A program made the translations under genes and the position numbers. Shown piece after piece: positions 8,977 to 18,625 of a DNA stretch of 64,000 nt (position 1 is the stretch's first letter; the number at the start of each line of letters is the position of its first letter). The stretch is from an uncultured Ellagibacter sp. (lineage in GTDB: Bacteria; Actinomycetota; Coriobacteriia; Coriobacteriales; Eggerthellaceae), in the NCBI GenBank assembly GCA_934663775.1, contig CAKUKU010000005.1:1-64000 (forward strand). Direction: 5' to 3'. A model generated the notes under the pieces. That model saw nothing but the letters and a program-made list of their open reading frames with translations. It was not told the DNA's origin and searched no databases.

Positions 8977-9519
8977 ATGTCGCGTATTGGCAAGCAGCCC
9001 GTCGCCGTTCCTGCCAACGTTGAGGTGACCATCGACGGTCATAACTTGACGGTGAAGGGCCCGAAGGGCGAACTGCATCGCAGCTTCAACCCGATGATGA
9101 CCATCACCCGTGAGGGTGACGAGATCATCGTTTCTCGTCCGGATGACTCCCGCGAGGCGAAGAGCCTCCACGGTCTCACCCGTACGCTCATCCACAACAT
9201 GGTCGAAGGCGTCGAGAAGGGCTTCCAGAAGAAGCTCCAGCTCGTCGGCGTCGGCTACCGCGCCACGCTCAAGGGCACTGCCCTCGAGCTGTCCCTCGGT
9301 TACTCGCATCCGGTTATCATGGAAGCGCCGGAAGGCATCAGCTTCGAGGTTCCGAGCCAGACCGAGATCGTCGTTCACGGCGCGAGCAAAGAGCAGGTCG
9401 GCCAGGTTGCCGCCGACATTCGCAAGTGGCGCAAGCCGGAGCCTTACAAGGGCAAAGGCATTCGCTACGAAGGCGAAGTTGTGCGTCGCAAGCTTGGCAA
9501 GGCTGCTAAGAGCGACTAG
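8977..9519 (+). CDS. rplF: 50S ribosomal protein L6
   Basis: 180 residues, two repeated L6 domains (MSRIGKQPVAVPANVEV; C-terminal EPYKGKGIRYEGEVVRRK). It lies at the factor-binding base of the L7/L12 stalk, in standard order. Confidence 0.98.
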   Translation: MSRIGKQPVAVPANVEVTIDGHNLTVKGPKGELHRSFNPMMTITREGDEIIVSRPDDSREAKSLHGLTRTLIHNMVEGVEKGFQKKLQLVGVGYRATLKGTALELSLGYSHPVIMEAPEGISFEVPSQTEIVVHGASKEQVGQVAADIRKWRKPEPYKGKGIRYEGEVVRRKLGKAAKSD

Positions 9520-9558
9520 TGGGCTTAGCGCTACGGTAACTAACTGAAGGGATCATTC

Positions 9559-9930
9559 ATGAGAACCAATGATTTGAAGCATCAGAAAGGCTTAGCCCGT
9601 CGCCATCGTCGCGTTCGCGGCAAGATTTCCGGTACGCCTGAGCGTCCGCGCCTTTGCGTGACGCGCAGCAATTCCAACATCTACGCGCAGGTGATTGACG
9701 ACGTGTCGCATACCACCATCTGCGGCGTTTCCACCCTCGGCCCCGAGTTCAAGGCAACGGGCAAGAAGGGCGGCACCGTCGAGGGCGCGGCCGAAATCGG
9801 CACCATTATCGGCAAAATGGCTCAGGAGAAGGGCGTCACGAAGGTCGTCTTCGACCGCGGCGGCCATCTGTATCATGGACGCGTCAAGGCTGTTGCCGAC
9901 GCCGCCCGTGAAGCAGGCCTGGTATTCTAG
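9559..9930 (+). CDS. rplR: 50S ribosomal protein L18
   Basis: 123 residues. 5S rRNA-binding protein with [20 protein letters not shown] and the C-terminal [20 protein letters not shown]. Confidence 0.97.
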   Translation: MRTNDLKHQKGLARRHRRVRGKISGTPERPRLCVTRSNSNIYAQVIDDVSHTTICGVSTLGPEFKATGKKGGTVEGAAEIGTIIGKMAQEKGVTKVVFDRGGHLYHGRVKAVADAAREAGLVF

Positions 9931-9945
9931 AAGGGGTTTTAGCGT

Positions 9946-10470
9946 ATGGCTCGCAAACAGCAAGAAAACGCCGCCGTTCCTGAGCTCCAGGAGCGCGTCG
10001 TTTACATCAACCGCGTGTGCAAGGTCGTCAAGGGCGGCACGCGCTTTGCTCTCACCGCGCTCGTCGTTGTCGGCGACGGCAATGGTCGCGTCGGCATCGG
10101 CCTTGGCAAGTCCAAGGAAGTGCCTGTCGCCATCAAGAAGGGCGTCGATGACGCGAAGAAGAACATGTTCTCCGTCGCCATCACCAAGGAAGGCACCGTC
10201 CCCCACGACATCGTGGGCGAGTTCGGCGCAGGTCGCGTGCTCATCATGCCGGCTGCCCCTGGTACCGGCGTTATCGCCGGCGGCCCGGCCCGTGCGGTCA
10301 TGGAGCTCGCAGGCATCAAGAACGTGTTCGCCAAGTCGCTCGGCACCAACAACGCGATGAACGTTGTGAAGGCTGTTGCTGACGGCCTCCAGAAGATGCA
10401 GAGCCCGGTCGAGGTTGCGGAGCGCCGCAATCGCTCCGTCGCCCAGATCTTCGGTGGGAAGGAGAACTAG
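9946..10470 (+). CDS. rpsE: 30S ribosomal protein S5
   Basis: 174 residues with the N-terminal double-stranded-RNA-binding fold ([18 protein letters not shown]) and the S5 C-terminal domain. It acts in decoding fidelity. It is in standard order and 2 bp from rpmD. Confidence 0.98.
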   Translation: MARKQQENAAVPELQERVVYINRVCKVVKGGTRFALTALVVVGDGNGRVGIGLGKSKEVPVAIKKGVDDAKKNMFSVAITKEGTVPHDIVGEFGAGRVLIMPAAPGTGVIAGGPARAVMELAGIKNVFAKSLGTNNAMNVVKAVADGLQKMQSPVEVAERRNRSVAQIFGGKEN

Positions 10471-10472
10471 CA

Positions 10473-10664
10473 ATGGCTGAGGCAAAGAAGACGCTGCGTG
10501 TGACGCAGGTGAAAAGCTCCATCGGCTACAAGAAGGATCAGCTGGCCACGTTGAAGGGCCTCGGCCTCGGTAAGATCGGCCGCAGCCACGACCTCGTGGA
10601 CAACGAGTCCGTCCGCGGCATGATTTTCAAGGTGAAGCACCTCGTGAAGGTCGAGGAGCTGTAA
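10473..10664 (+). CDS. rpmD: 50S ribosomal protein L30
   Basis: 63 residues ([20 protein letters not shown]), a compact ferredoxin-like 23S-binding protein. It begins with ATG 2 bp after the rpsE stop. Confidence 0.96.
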   Translation: MAEAKKTLRVTQVKSSIGYKKDQLATLKGLGLGKIGRSHDLVDNESVRGMIFKVKHLVKVEEL

Positions 10665-10700
10665 GTTGGGATTTTCCTCGCTTGCATATTCTTGATAGGG

Positions 10701-10743
10701 TATAATTTCGGATTGGCGCGCCGGATGCCGGTTGCGCCAATCC
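10701..10743 (+). promoter_or_regulatory. Internal -10 element and leader hairpin before rplO
   Basis: A consensus TATAAT at 10701-10706 with a poor -35. Four bases later comes a perfect 10-bp stem (GGATTGGCGC at 10710-10719 with 10734-10743). This repeats the promoter-then-hairpin arrangement seen before rplE. Confidence 0.55.
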
Positions 10744-10827
10744 GAGTGTTTTAGGAAGTTAGCTGGCGGCGAGCTGCCAGCCCCAGGCCAAGCTGACCTG
10801 GAAGCGACTGTAAGGAGTAGCAAAACA

Positions 10828-11277
10828 ATGGAACTTAAAGATCTCAAGCCTGCAGAGGGTTCGACTCACAGCCGTAAGCGCGTCGGCCGCGGTAACGGCT
10901 CCGGCTATGGCAAGACCGCTGGTCGCGGCCTCAACGGCCAGAAGTCCCGCGCTGGTGGCGGCAAGCGCCCCGGCTTCGAGGGTGGCCAGACCCCGCTCGC
11001 GATGCGTCTGCCGAAGCTCCCCGGCTTCCGCAACATCAACCGCGTCGAGTATCTGCCGGTGAACGTTTCCCGCCTCGAGGAGAAGTACGAGGCTGGCGAG
11101 GTCGTCAATGGCGAGACGCTCAAGGCAAAGGGCATCATCAAGCACGAGGATGCGCTGGTGAAGGTTCTTGGCGACGGTGAGATTACGAAGGCCCTCACCG
11201 TTTCTGTCGATAAGGTTTCTGCTTCCGCTAAGGCGAAGATCGAAGCAGCCGGAGGAAAGGTCGAAGAGCCTTGCTAA
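10828..11277 (+). CDS. rplO: 50S ribosomal protein L15
   Basis: 149 residues from ATG 10828 ([20 protein letters not shown]) with AAGGAG upstream. The glycine/arginine-rich N-terminal extension that threads into 23S rRNA is present. Its last 7 bp overlap the start of secY, suggesting coupling. Confidence 0.97.
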   Translation: MELKDLKPAEGSTHSRKRVGRGNGSGYGKTAGRGLNGQKSRAGGGKRPGFEGGQTPLAMRLPKLPGFRNINRVEYLPVNVSRLEEKYEAGEVVNGETLKAKGIIKHEDALVKVLGDGEITKALTVSVDKVSASAKAKIEAAGGKVEEPC

Positions 11278-12551
11278 GCTCTATCATTGACGCGTTCAAG
11301 GTACCGGAGCTCCGCAAGAAGATTCTCTTCACGCTGGGCATCCTGGCGCTGTATCGTTTCGGCGCCTACATTCCCGTGCCCGGTATCCCGTTCAACGAGT
11401 TCGCGAACTCCTTCTCGAACTCGGGCGTTTCGATGACCATGCTTGACCTGTTCACGGGCGGTGCGCTTTCGCGCTTCTCCGTGTTCTCGCTCGGCATCAT
11501 GCCCTACATCACCGCATCGATTATCATGCAGCTGATGCAGGGCGTGATTCCCGCCGTGGGCCGTTGGGCGAAGGAAGGCGAGACCGGTCGTCGCAAGATC
11601 ACGCAGGTAACGCGCTATCTCACGCTGGGCCTCGGCCTGATCAACGCCATTGGCTACCTGCTTCTGTTCAAGTCGACCGCTTACGGCGTCGTCTTCTCCG
11701 ACCAGGTGCCCGAAGTGCTCACTGACATTATCGTGGTGTTCACGTTGGTGGCGGGCACGGCCTTCATCATGTGGATGGGCGAGCTCATCACCCAGCGCGG
11801 TATCGGCAACGGCATGTCGCTCATCATCTTCGTGAGCATCGTGTCCCGTGTTCCGGCCGCGATTTTCTCGTCCGTGAACCTGCAGGCCGACCTCGGCATG
11901 GGCATCGCCATCACGGTGCTGATTCTGGTTGTGGTGCTCGCGTGCATCCCCGCCATCATCTTCATCGAGCGCGCCCAGCGCCGCATCCCGGTGAACTACG
12001 CCAAGCGCGTGCAGGGTCGTAAGATGATGGGCGGTCAGTCCACTTACATCCCGCTGAAGGTGAACGCCGCGGGTGTTATCCCGATCATCTTCGCGAGCTG
12101 CATCATCTATTTCCCGGCTCAGCTGGCGGCGCTCTTCAACGTCGATTGGCTGACCTGGTTTGCTGATGCGGTTTCGACCGGTTGGCTGAACTGGATTCTC
12201 ACCGTGGTGCTCATCGTGTTCTTCGCCTACTTCTACACTTCCATGGTGTTCAACCCCGAGGACACGGCGGACAACCTGCGCAAGCAGGGCGGCTTCATCC
12301 CTGGTGTTCGCCCTGGTTCGGCGACGGTTACCTACATCAAGAACGTGATTCATCGCGTGACGCTGCCTGGCGGAATCTTCATCGCCTGTATCGCCGTCAT
12401 CCCGACAATTATCTTCTACTTCAGCGGCAACCAGCTCATCCAGGCGTTCGGCGGCACGTCGATCCTCATTATGATCGGCGTAGCGCTCGACACTATGAGC
12501 AAGGTGGAAAGCCAGCTCAAGATGCACAACTACGATGGCTTCTTCAAGTAA
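11271..12551 (+). CDS. secY: Preprotein translocase subunit SecY
   Basis: 426 residues with ten membrane segments, the channel of the Sec translocon. The start is TTG 11271 with GGAGGAAAGG upstream, overlapping rplO. N-terminal [31 protein letters not shown] in TM2 and the cytosolic loop [20 protein letters not shown] are typical. Its partner secE is at 48478 in this window. Confidence 0.98.
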   Translation: MLSSIIDAFKVPELRKKILFTLGILALYRFGAYIPVPGIPFNEFANSFSNSGVSMTMLDLFTGGALSRFSVFSLGIMPYITASIIMQLMQGVIPAVGRWAKEGETGRRKITQVTRYLTLGLGLINAIGYLLLFKSTAYGVVFSDQVPEVLTDIIVVFTLVAGTAFIMWMGELITQRGIGNGMSLIIFVSIVSRVPAAIFSSVNLQADLGMGIAITVLILVVVLACIPAIIFIERAQRRIPVNYAKRVQGRKMMGGQSTYIPLKVNAAGVIPIIFASCIIYFPAQLAALFNVDWLTWFADAVSTGWLNWILTVVLIVFFAYFYTSMVFNPEDTADNLRKQGGFIPGVRPGSATVTYIKNVIHRVTLPGGIFIACIAVIPTIIFYFSGNQLIQAFGGTSILIMIGVALDTMSKVESQLKMHNYDGFFK

Positions 12552-12586
12552 TCCTTTGTAGTCATCGCAAGCTTGTTAGCATTTCC

Positions 12587-12619
12587 AAAGGCCACGGACG
12601 CCAAGTCCGTGGCCTTTTT
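12587..12619 (+). terminator. Intrinsic terminator after secY
   Basis: A 13-bp stem (AAAGGCCACGGAC and complement), a five-base loop and five Ts. The ribosomal transcript probably ends here. A TAGAAT at 12658-12663 may be the -10 for adk. Confidence 0.85.
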
Positions 12620-12707
12620 CATTTGCGTGAAATTTCCCGCTTGCGTCACGTGTTTGGTAGAATGAAGCGTACGACATATATCCAAGCTGATTGAAAGGAA
12701 CTCAATC

Positions 12708-13334
12708 ATGAATATCGTGTTGCTGGGTGCTCCGGGCGCTGGCAAAGGCACGCAGGCTGCCAAACTCGTCGAGGAGTTCGGCACGCCGCATATCTCCACG
12801 GGTGACATGCTTCGCGCGGCGGTGAAGGCCGGCACCGAACTCGGCAAGAAGGCGAAGTCCTACATGGACGCTGGCGACCTCGTTCCCGACGACGTCATCA
12901 TCGGGCTTGTAACTGAGCGCCTCTCTGAGCCAGACACGCAGAAGGGCTTCATCCTCGACGGATTTCCGCGCACGTCTGCCCAGGCTGTCGCGCTCGACGC
13001 AGAGCTCTCCAAGCTTGAGCGCCCGCTTACCGCAGCCCTTTTGATCGACGTTGATTCCGAAGTTATCGTGAAGCGCCTCACTTCGCGCCGCATGTGCAAG
13101 GAGTGCGGTTTCATTGGCTCTGAAGCCGACGCAAGCTGCCCGAAGTGCGGTGGGGAAATGTATCAGCGCGACGACGACAACGAGGCAACCGTTCGCAACC
13201 GCCTCGATGTGTACGAGAAGTCCACGAGCCCTCTTATTGATTACTATCGCGGGTGCGACCTGCTCGTTTCCATCGACGGCGACCGCGACCCGAATGTTGT
13301 GTACGCCGACGTCAAGAAGGCGCTTAGCCTGTAA
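12708..13334 (+). CDS. adk: Adenylate kinase, zinc-lid form
   Basis: 208 residues catalysing ATP + AMP to 2 ADP. The P-loop GAPGAGKGT is at 7-15. The lid carries four zinc-ligand cysteines at 130, 133, 144 and 147, the structural zinc form common in Gram-positives. The AMP-binding motif DGFPRT is present. It follows secY as in most genomes, but the usual next genes (map, infA, rpmJ, rpsM) are missing here. Confidence 0.98.
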   Translation: MNIVLLGAPGAGKGTQAAKLVEEFGTPHISTGDMLRAAVKAGTELGKKAKSYMDAGDLVPDDVIIGLVTERLSEPDTQKGFILDGFPRTSAQAVALDAELSKLERPLTAALLIDVDSEVIVKRLTSRRMCKECGFIGSEADASCPKCGGEMYQRDDDNEATVRNRLDVYEKSTSPLIDYYRGCDLLVSIDGDRDPNVVYADVKKALSL

Positions 13335-13392
13335 CAAACCCCTGCGCGAAGTGTCTTCGTCTGCGGCAATTCACTTGAAATCGTAGCATTCC

Positions 13393-13423
13393 GCAAGGCC
13401 CCGTTCAGTGAGCGGGGCCTTGC
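13393..13423 (+). terminator. Hairpin after adk
   Basis: A perfect 11-bp GC-rich stem (GCAAGGCCCCG and complement) with a nine-base loop. No good T tract follows, so termination may be partial. It immediately precedes the -10 of the next gene. Confidence 0.5.
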
Positions 13424-13428
13424 TACGC

Positions 13429-13434
13429 TATAAT
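13429..13434 (+). promoter_or_regulatory. -10 element giving a probable leaderless mRNA
   Basis: TATAAT ends 8 bases before ATG 13443, so transcription should start at or within a base or two of the start codon. No ribosome binding site exists between them. Confidence 0.55.
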
Positions 13435-13442
13435 GATGAGCC

Positions 13443-15623
13443 ATGCCAACAGTTCGAAGGAATATAGCGTATCTGTACGAGTCTCGAGTTCTTCCGAGGC
13501 GCACTTTGCTTGTGCATATCGCCAAGGTGGCGGCGGCGATCGTTGCGGTCGCACTGTTTCTTGAAGTGTTTGTGTTCAACATCAACTTCTACAAGTCGCT
13601 CGGTTACAACTCCATCGATTTGAGCGATGCGCTCACGCTCCAGGAGACGACCGACGAGCAGTATAAGATCACCGAAGTTGACAACGTGATCGAGTTTTCT
13701 AATTTGAACACCGAGGTGCACAACGTCTACTTGAAGTTCGACTGGATGCAGCCGGCGCAAAACCTCACCTTCAAGATTCAATTCACCGACGATGCGCATA
13801 AAACGTATTTCGACTCCACCGAGTACACGCTCGGCGTGCCCGAGGTGGACATGTCCACGATGGTGTCGGAGAGTCAGTACGTGAACTTGCAGACGACGGG
13901 GTACGTGGACAATCTGCGCATCGAGCTTGTGGGGAACGAGAAGACGAGCTATCCCGTCCGCTTGACGAGTCTCGTGTTGAACGCGCATAGGCCGTTCTCG
14001 TTCAACTTCCTGCGCTTCTTCGGCGTCGTCGGGATACTGTCGATCATGTACTTGTTCCGCCCGGGGTCGAGCGTGTATCGCGTGAGCATCACCAAACGTC
14101 CGAAGGTGTCGAAGGCGGGTGTTATCGGCGCGGTTGCGATCGAAGTTGCGCTCGTTTCCTCATTTTTGTTTATGGGGTCGAACCTGGTGGGGGTGGCGAC
14201 ATCCGTCTACAATTCCGGGTCATGGGACGGGCACAGCATCGTGAATTCGTTCCAGGTGGGCGGCGACAACGCCCAGCAGTATGCCGAGCTTGCGAAATCC
14301 ATGTCTCAGGGCAAGCTCTATCTCGAAGAGGAGCCGCCCGAGTGGCTTCAACAGATGGACGACCCCTACGACAAGGGTGCGCGCGACGAGCTGCAGAAGG
14401 AGACGGGCGAGCCGTACTTGTTCGACGTCGCGTATTACGGGGGCCACTACTACGTGTACTTCGGTGTGGTGCCGGTGCTTCTGTTCTATTTGCCGTTTTA
14501 TCTGGCTACGGGGGCGAACTTCCCGACGGCGATCGGCGTGCTCATAGCCGCTATTGCGTTCATCCTAGGATGCTCGGCGCTGCTCGACCGTTTTGCCCGC
14601 TGTCATTTCAAACAGGTGAGCCTCGGGCTGTACCTGCTGTTGCAGATTGCTCTTATCACCTGCTGCGGATTCCTCTATCTTGTTAAGTTTCCTACATTTT
14701 ATTCGCTTCCCATCATGTGCGGCCTCGCGTTTTCCGTATGGGGGCTCTACCTGTGGATGTGCGGACGCGGCTCGCAAGCGCCGTGCGGATGGTATTTGGG
14801 CGGCTCGCTGTGCATGGCGCTCGTGGTAGGTTGCCGTCCACAGCTCGTGGTGCTGTCATTTCTGGCGTTTCCGCTGTTCTGGCGCCCCTATGTTTCCGAG
14901 CGCAGGTTGTTCACGCGTAAGGGCGCGGCCGAGTTCGCCTGCCTGATCGCCCCGTATGTGGTGGTGGCTGCGGGCATCATGCTCTACAACAAGGCGCGCT
15001 TCGGGTCGTTTACCGACTTTGGGGCGAACTACAATCTCACGGTAAACGACATGACGAAGAGGGGAATGAACCTAGGTCGCCTCGCGCCGGCGCTTTTCAC
15101 GTACTTCCTGCAACCTCCCAGCGTGACGGGAGTGTTTCCCTTCCTGCAGGCGGCTCCGTTCGAGACGACTTACATGGGGCAAACCATCAAGGAAGTTACC
15201 TTTGGCGGCGTGCTCGCGTGCCTTCCGGTGCTGTGGGTGCTTCCGTTCGCGCCACGCATTCTGAAGCTGCGAACATCTCAGCGCTCGACGAGAACGATTC
15301 TCGGCGTGATTGTGGTGCTCCTTGCGGCGGGAATCGTCGTCGCGCTTGCTGATGCGGAGCTGGCGGGCATCCTGCAGCGCTACTACGCCGATTTCAGTTT
15401 CATGTTCTTGGCGGCGGCCGTGTTGCTTGTATTCATCGTGAACGAGAACCTCGTTCCCGGTTCCACGATGGCGCAGGTGTTCACCAAGGTGCTTTTGGTG
15501 CTTGTGGCCGTGAGCGTGCTTTACAGCCTGCTTATTTGCTTTGTTCCCGAAACGGGATGGTACTCCGATGTGTATCCGTGGGCATATCAAAGCCTGCTTG
15601 AGATGGTGCAATTCTGGACATAG
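13443..15623 (+). CDS. Polytopic membrane protein, GT-C-like glycosyltransferase candidate
   Basis: 726 residues. One membrane segment at about 25-45 is followed by an extracytoplasmic domain of roughly 140 residues, then about ten more membrane segments. The loop after the third segment has FDVAYYGGHYYVYFGVVPVL, which resembles a recurrent pattern in GT-C (PMT/ArnT-like) enzymes using lipid-linked sugars, although the classical DxD/ExD acidic pair is not obvious there. It could modify cell-wall polymers or proteins. The substrate cannot be read from sequence. It stands alone between adk and nagB and seems to be translated from a leaderless mRNA. Confidence 0.6.
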   Translation: MPTVRRNIAYLYESRVLPRRTLLVHIAKVAAAIVAVALFLEVFVFNINFYKSLGYNSIDLSDALTLQETTDEQYKITEVDNVIEFSNLNTEVHNVYLKFDWMQPAQNLTFKIQFTDDAHKTYFDSTEYTLGVPEVDMSTMVSESQYVNLQTTGYVDNLRIELVGNEKTSYPVRLTSLVLNAHRPFSFNFLRFFGVVGILSIMYLFRPGSSVYRVSITKRPKVSKAGVIGAVAIEVALVSSFLFMGSNLVGVATSVYNSGSWDGHSIVNSFQVGGDNAQQYAELAKSMSQGKLYLEEEPPEWLQQMDDPYDKGARDELQKETGEPYLFDVAYYGGHYYVYFGVVPVLLFYLPFYLATGANFPTAIGVLIAAIAFILGCSALLDRFARCHFKQVSLGLYLLLQIALITCCGFLYLVKFPTFYSLPIMCGLAFSVWGLYLWMCGRGSQAPCGWYLGGSLCMALVVGCRPQLVVLSFLAFPLFWRPYVSERRLFTRKGAAEFACLIAPYVVVAAGIMLYNKARFGSFTDFGANYNLTVNDMTKRGMNLGRLAPALFTYFLQPPSVTGVFPFLQAAPFETTYMGQTIKEVTFGGVLACLPVLWVLPFAPRILKLRTSQRSTRTILGVIVVLLAAGIVVALADAELAGILQRYYADFSFMFLAAAVLLVFIVNENLVPGSTMAQVFTKVLLVLVAVSVLYSLLICFVPETGWYSDVYPWAYQSLLEMVQFWT

Positions 15624-15706
15624 CGTGGGCGGCGCGAAAGGCTCGCTACACTGGTCAAGGTGGAAAGGGCGGCGGCATGCGCTGCCGGTTTGAAAGGAAT
15701 CATAAA

Positions 15707-16432
15707 GTGAAGGTAGTAGTAACCGACAATTACGATGCGATGAGCGAGGCTGCGGCGGAAGTCATCGCCGATCAGCTGAAGACGAAGCCGGACAGTGTCC
15801 TCGGGCTTGCGACGGGCACGACGCCCATCGGGTTGTACGCCGAGCTCGTTCGCGCATGCGATGCGGGAGAGATCAGCTTCGCGAACGCACAGTCGTTCAA
15901 CCTCGACGAATATCGTGGCCTGCCCGGTACGCACGACCAGAGCTACCGCTACTTCATGCAGGACAACCTCTTCGACCACGTCGATATCGACGTCGTGAAA
16001 ACGCACGTTCCAGACGGCTCGATGGAGGACGCCCAGGCAGCGTGCGACGCTTACGAGCAGGCAATCGCGCAGGCGGGCGGTGTCGACCTGCAGCTTTTAG
16101 GCCTGGGGCACAACGGGCACATCGGCTTTAACGAGCCGTGCGATTCCTTTCCTGTGACCACTCATTGCGTGAAGCTCACGGAGAGCACCATTCAGGCGAA
16201 CAGCCGCCTGTTCGACTCGGCGGATGAGGTGCCGCGCGAGGCGTACACCATGGGTATCGGCACGATCATGAAAGCTCGCAAGATCCTTCTTGTGGTGAGT
16301 GGCTCAGGTAAGGCCGAAATCGTGCGCGAGGTGCTGTACGGGCCGGTGATTCCGCAGGTTCCTGCGAGCATTTTGCAGCTGCATCCGGATGTGACGGTGG
16401 TGCTCGACAAGGAAGCAGCGGCAGCTCTTTAG
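15707..16432 (+). CDS. nagB: Glucosamine-6-phosphate deaminase
   Basis: 241 residues from GTG 15707, with GAAAGGA eight bases upstream; the ATG at 15677 lacks a site. It converts glucosamine-6-P to fructose-6-P and ammonia. LGLATGTTPIGLY is the phosphate-binding loop, FNLDEYRGL holds the catalytic Asp and GLGHNGHIGFNEP the catalytic His. Its length matches the short Gram-positive type without an allosteric tail. With nagA it supplies the last two steps of the sialic acid pathway encoded downstream. Confidence 0.95.
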   Translation: MKVVVTDNYDAMSEAAAEVIADQLKTKPDSVLGLATGTTPIGLYAELVRACDAGEISFANAQSFNLDEYRGLPGTHDQSYRYFMQDNLFDHVDIDVVKTHVPDGSMEDAQAACDAYEQAIAQAGGVDLQLLGLGHNGHIGFNEPCDSFPVTTHCVKLTESTIQANSRLFDSADEVPREAYTMGIGTIMKARKILLVVSGSGKAEIVREVLYGPVIPQVPASILQLHPDVTVVLDKEAAAAL

Positions 16433-16553
16433 ACTGGTAGTCTGGACGGACTGGGAGGGTTGCTCGGGCGGTCCCAGGTCCTTGGTTGCGCCAGGTTTTT
16501 CGAGCGGCAAACGATCGCTAGGACATCCAATTACTCAAAGTAGTGGGTGCCGT

Positions 16554-16715
16554 GGACAAAAATCGCCGATATGTGAGCCTTCGCGCGGACGGAATCGCAT
16601 CGCTTAAATTGCGACCTGGGAAAACGCCGATAGGTTGCGTTATCGACGAAATAATTCCGCCTCAAGACTCACATATCGACGATTTTTGTCCAGCGTGGCC
16701 CAAATTTGAAGAAGT
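16554..16715. repeat. Dispersed inverted-repeat element, copy A
   Basis: 24-bp arms at 16554-16577 and 16668-16691 (GGACAAAAATCG core, one mismatch), followed by a tail with CCCAAATTTGAAGAAG. Arms and tail recur at 58357-58525, and the right arm plus tail recur at 32894-32941. The interior also tends to pair (GCGGACGGAAT with ATTCCGC). No gene is evident in the 16433-16781 gap. Confidence 0.7.
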
Positions 16716-16781
16716 ATGCGGACGGAAACTTTACCAAATGAAGGCAAACGTGCTGTTTGGCGGTATGAGAAAGGGAAGCGC

Positions 16782-17906
16782 ATGATCATTTCAGGTGGTA
16801 AAGTCTTCAGCGGCGCGGGGTTCGACAATCGCGACGTGCTCATCGAGGGCGAGCGATTCGCGCAGACGCCGACAGGGGAGTGCCTACCGCAAGAGATGGT
16901 CGACGCTTCTGGCTGCTGGGTGCTTCCCGGCCTTATTGACGTACACTTTCATGGGGCGATGGGGCACGACTTCTGTGACGCTGACAATGAGGGAATTTCC
17001 GCAATCGCTCGCTACGAGGCGTCTCAAGGCGTCACAGCCATATTCCCGACGACGATGACGCTGTCTGAAGAGCGCTTGATTCCCATTGTGTCCTCGATTA
17101 CGGGGCATTCTGCCGGGGAAGACGAGGCTGCGATCGTCGGCATCAACATGGAGGGCCCCTTCATTTCACCTGGGAAGGTCGGGGCACAGAACCCGGCTTA
17201 CGTGCGCGGGGCGACGGTGGCGGAATTCGAACGCTGGCAAGAGGCGGCGCATGGCATGATTAAGCTGGTCGACGTGGCGCCCGAAGAACCAGGCAATCTG
17301 GAGTTCATCAGCGAGATTGCGGGGAGTGTGAGGGTGTCGCTCGCGCACATGTGCGCCGACTATGAGACAGCTGCCGCCGCGTTCGACGCAGGTGCGCGCC
17401 ACATGACGCACCTGTTCAACGCGATGCCCTCGCTGCATCATCGCGAACCCGGTCCGATTGCCGCCGCCGCCGATCGTCGCGACGTGACGTGCGAGATCAT
17501 CGCTGACGGCGTGCATATTGCGCCTTCCATGGTGCGCCTTGCCTTCTCGTTGTTCCCTGAACGCATGATCTTGATCAGCGACTCGTTGCGCGCATGCGGG
17601 CTCGGTGATGGAACCTTCGAGCTCGGTGGACAGCAATTCACCGTGCGGGGCAATCGCGCGACCATCGAGAACGGGTCGCTTGCGGGCAGCGTCAGCAGCG
17701 TCATGGCTTGCTTGCGTACGGCGGTGACGAAGATGGACATTCCGCTAACCGATGCGGTTCGCGCAGCAACGATGACGCCGGCGAAGGCCCTCGGCATCGA
17801 CGACGAGCGGGGAAGCATCGAGCCCGGAAAGATCGCCGATGCCGTCGTGCTCGACAAGGATTTGCAGGTGAAGCATGTCATCCTACGAGGAAAGTTGCTG
17901 AAATAG
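16782..17906 (+). CDS. nagA: N-acetylglucosamine-6-phosphate deacetylase
   Basis: 374 residues from ATG 16782 with GAAAGGGA upstream. It hydrolyses GlcNAc-6-P to GlcN-6-P and acetate. It is an amidohydrolase with the HxH metal motif at H55/H57, the glutamate in INMEGPF, MTHLFNAM with a metal histidine and the catalytic aspartate in LISDS. It is separated from nagB by repeat copy A, so the two may be transcribed separately. Confidence 0.95.
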   Translation: MIISGGKVFSGAGFDNRDVLIEGERFAQTPTGECLPQEMVDASGCWVLPGLIDVHFHGAMGHDFCDADNEGISAIARYEASQGVTAIFPTTMTLSEERLIPIVSSITGHSAGEDEAAIVGINMEGPFISPGKVGAQNPAYVRGATVAEFERWQEAAHGMIKLVDVAPEEPGNLEFISEIAGSVRVSLAHMCADYETAAAAFDAGARHMTHLFNAMPSLHHREPGPIAAAADRRDVTCEIIADGVHIAPSMVRLAFSLFPERMILISDSLRACGLGDGTFELGGQQFTVRGNRATIENGSLAGSVSSVMACLRTAVTKMDIPLTDAVRAATMTPAKALGIDDERGSIEPGKIADAVVLDKDLQVKHVILRGKLLK

Positions 17907-17942
17907 CAAATTGACACGATGAAGCTATGCGGATGAACGGCA

Positions 17943-18485
17943 TCACCTCTTCCAGGGTTTAAAAACCACGCAGCAACATGCGATATCAAGAACGAGATAT
18001 ACGACAGCAGCACCAGTGAGGCGGCTGTCGTGTCTACCTTGTAAACCGATAGCAACAATGAGCAATGCTTCTACTACGATTGAAAGAATTACAAGAGCGA
18101 GCGTGATTCGGGAGAACTTTGCAGCTTGTTGCTCTTGCGCGGTGAGGCGGGACTCATCGCGTTTTTGTGTCCATTCGGGATTTTCGAGCATTGAGGAAAG
18201 CGTTTTTTCCGTTGGCTCTGGGCTATCAGCGTAGAAAGATGAGTCTGCGTGTTTGATTCGGCAAGCTTTACCGAGTGACTCAATAGCGAAGAGGTTGCAT
18301 AGCGCACCAGAGAAAAACATGCCCCCAATTCGGCGTGCACCGCTGAAGCTGGTTATGTCGCAGTCCGGCAGCATTCGAAGCGTCAGAATAATAAAAACAA
18401 GTGCACCGAAACTGAAAATAATGAAGAAGATAGCCCAATAAGTCCAACTGTGAGGTTTTGGCTGCCGGCTAGGATGAAAGTTCAA
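17943..18485 (-). CDS. Hypothetical membrane protein
   Basis: 180 residues, four predicted membrane segments (about 16-36, 50-68, 126-146, 153-173) with a charged loop of about 55 residues between the second and third. I recognise no family. It is convergent with nagA, and its sequence is visibly richer in A/T than the neighbours, which may point to recent acquisition. The start ATG 18485 lacks a strong ribosome binding site. Confidence 0.55.
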   Translation of the reverse strand: MNFHPSRQPKPHSWTYWAIFFIIFSFGALVFIILTLRMLPDCDITSFSGARRIGGMFFSGALCNLFAIESLGKACRIKHADSSFYADSPEPTEKTLSSMLENPEWTQKRDESRLTAQEQQAAKFSRITLALVILSIVVEALLIVAIGLQGRHDSRLTGAAVVYLVLDIACCCVVFKPWKR

Positions 18486-18563
18486 AACAGTCTCTTCTCA
18501 TTGCGAAAACGACTATCACGTCATGTGCGGCAAAGCAAAAGTCAAATTTTTGAGCTATTGGGT

Positions 18564-18610
18564 CCGCCTACGGATGATTACGTACTGAAACGTCTTCCAT
18601 CCGCAGGCGG
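18564..18610. other. Imperfect 13-bp inverted repeat
   Basis: CCGCCTACGGATG at 18564-18576 pairs with 18598-18610 with one mismatch across a 21-base loop. It is 16 bp past the nanE stop. No T tract is adjacent, so a terminator role is doubtful. Confidence 0.4.
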
Positions 18611-18625
18611 CTTATCGAGTGGAGG

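Noticed and set aside
11274..12527. A 417-codon minus-strand frame opposite secY
   Set aside because: His/Asp/Glu/Arg-rich shadow of secY codons, implausible as a protein.
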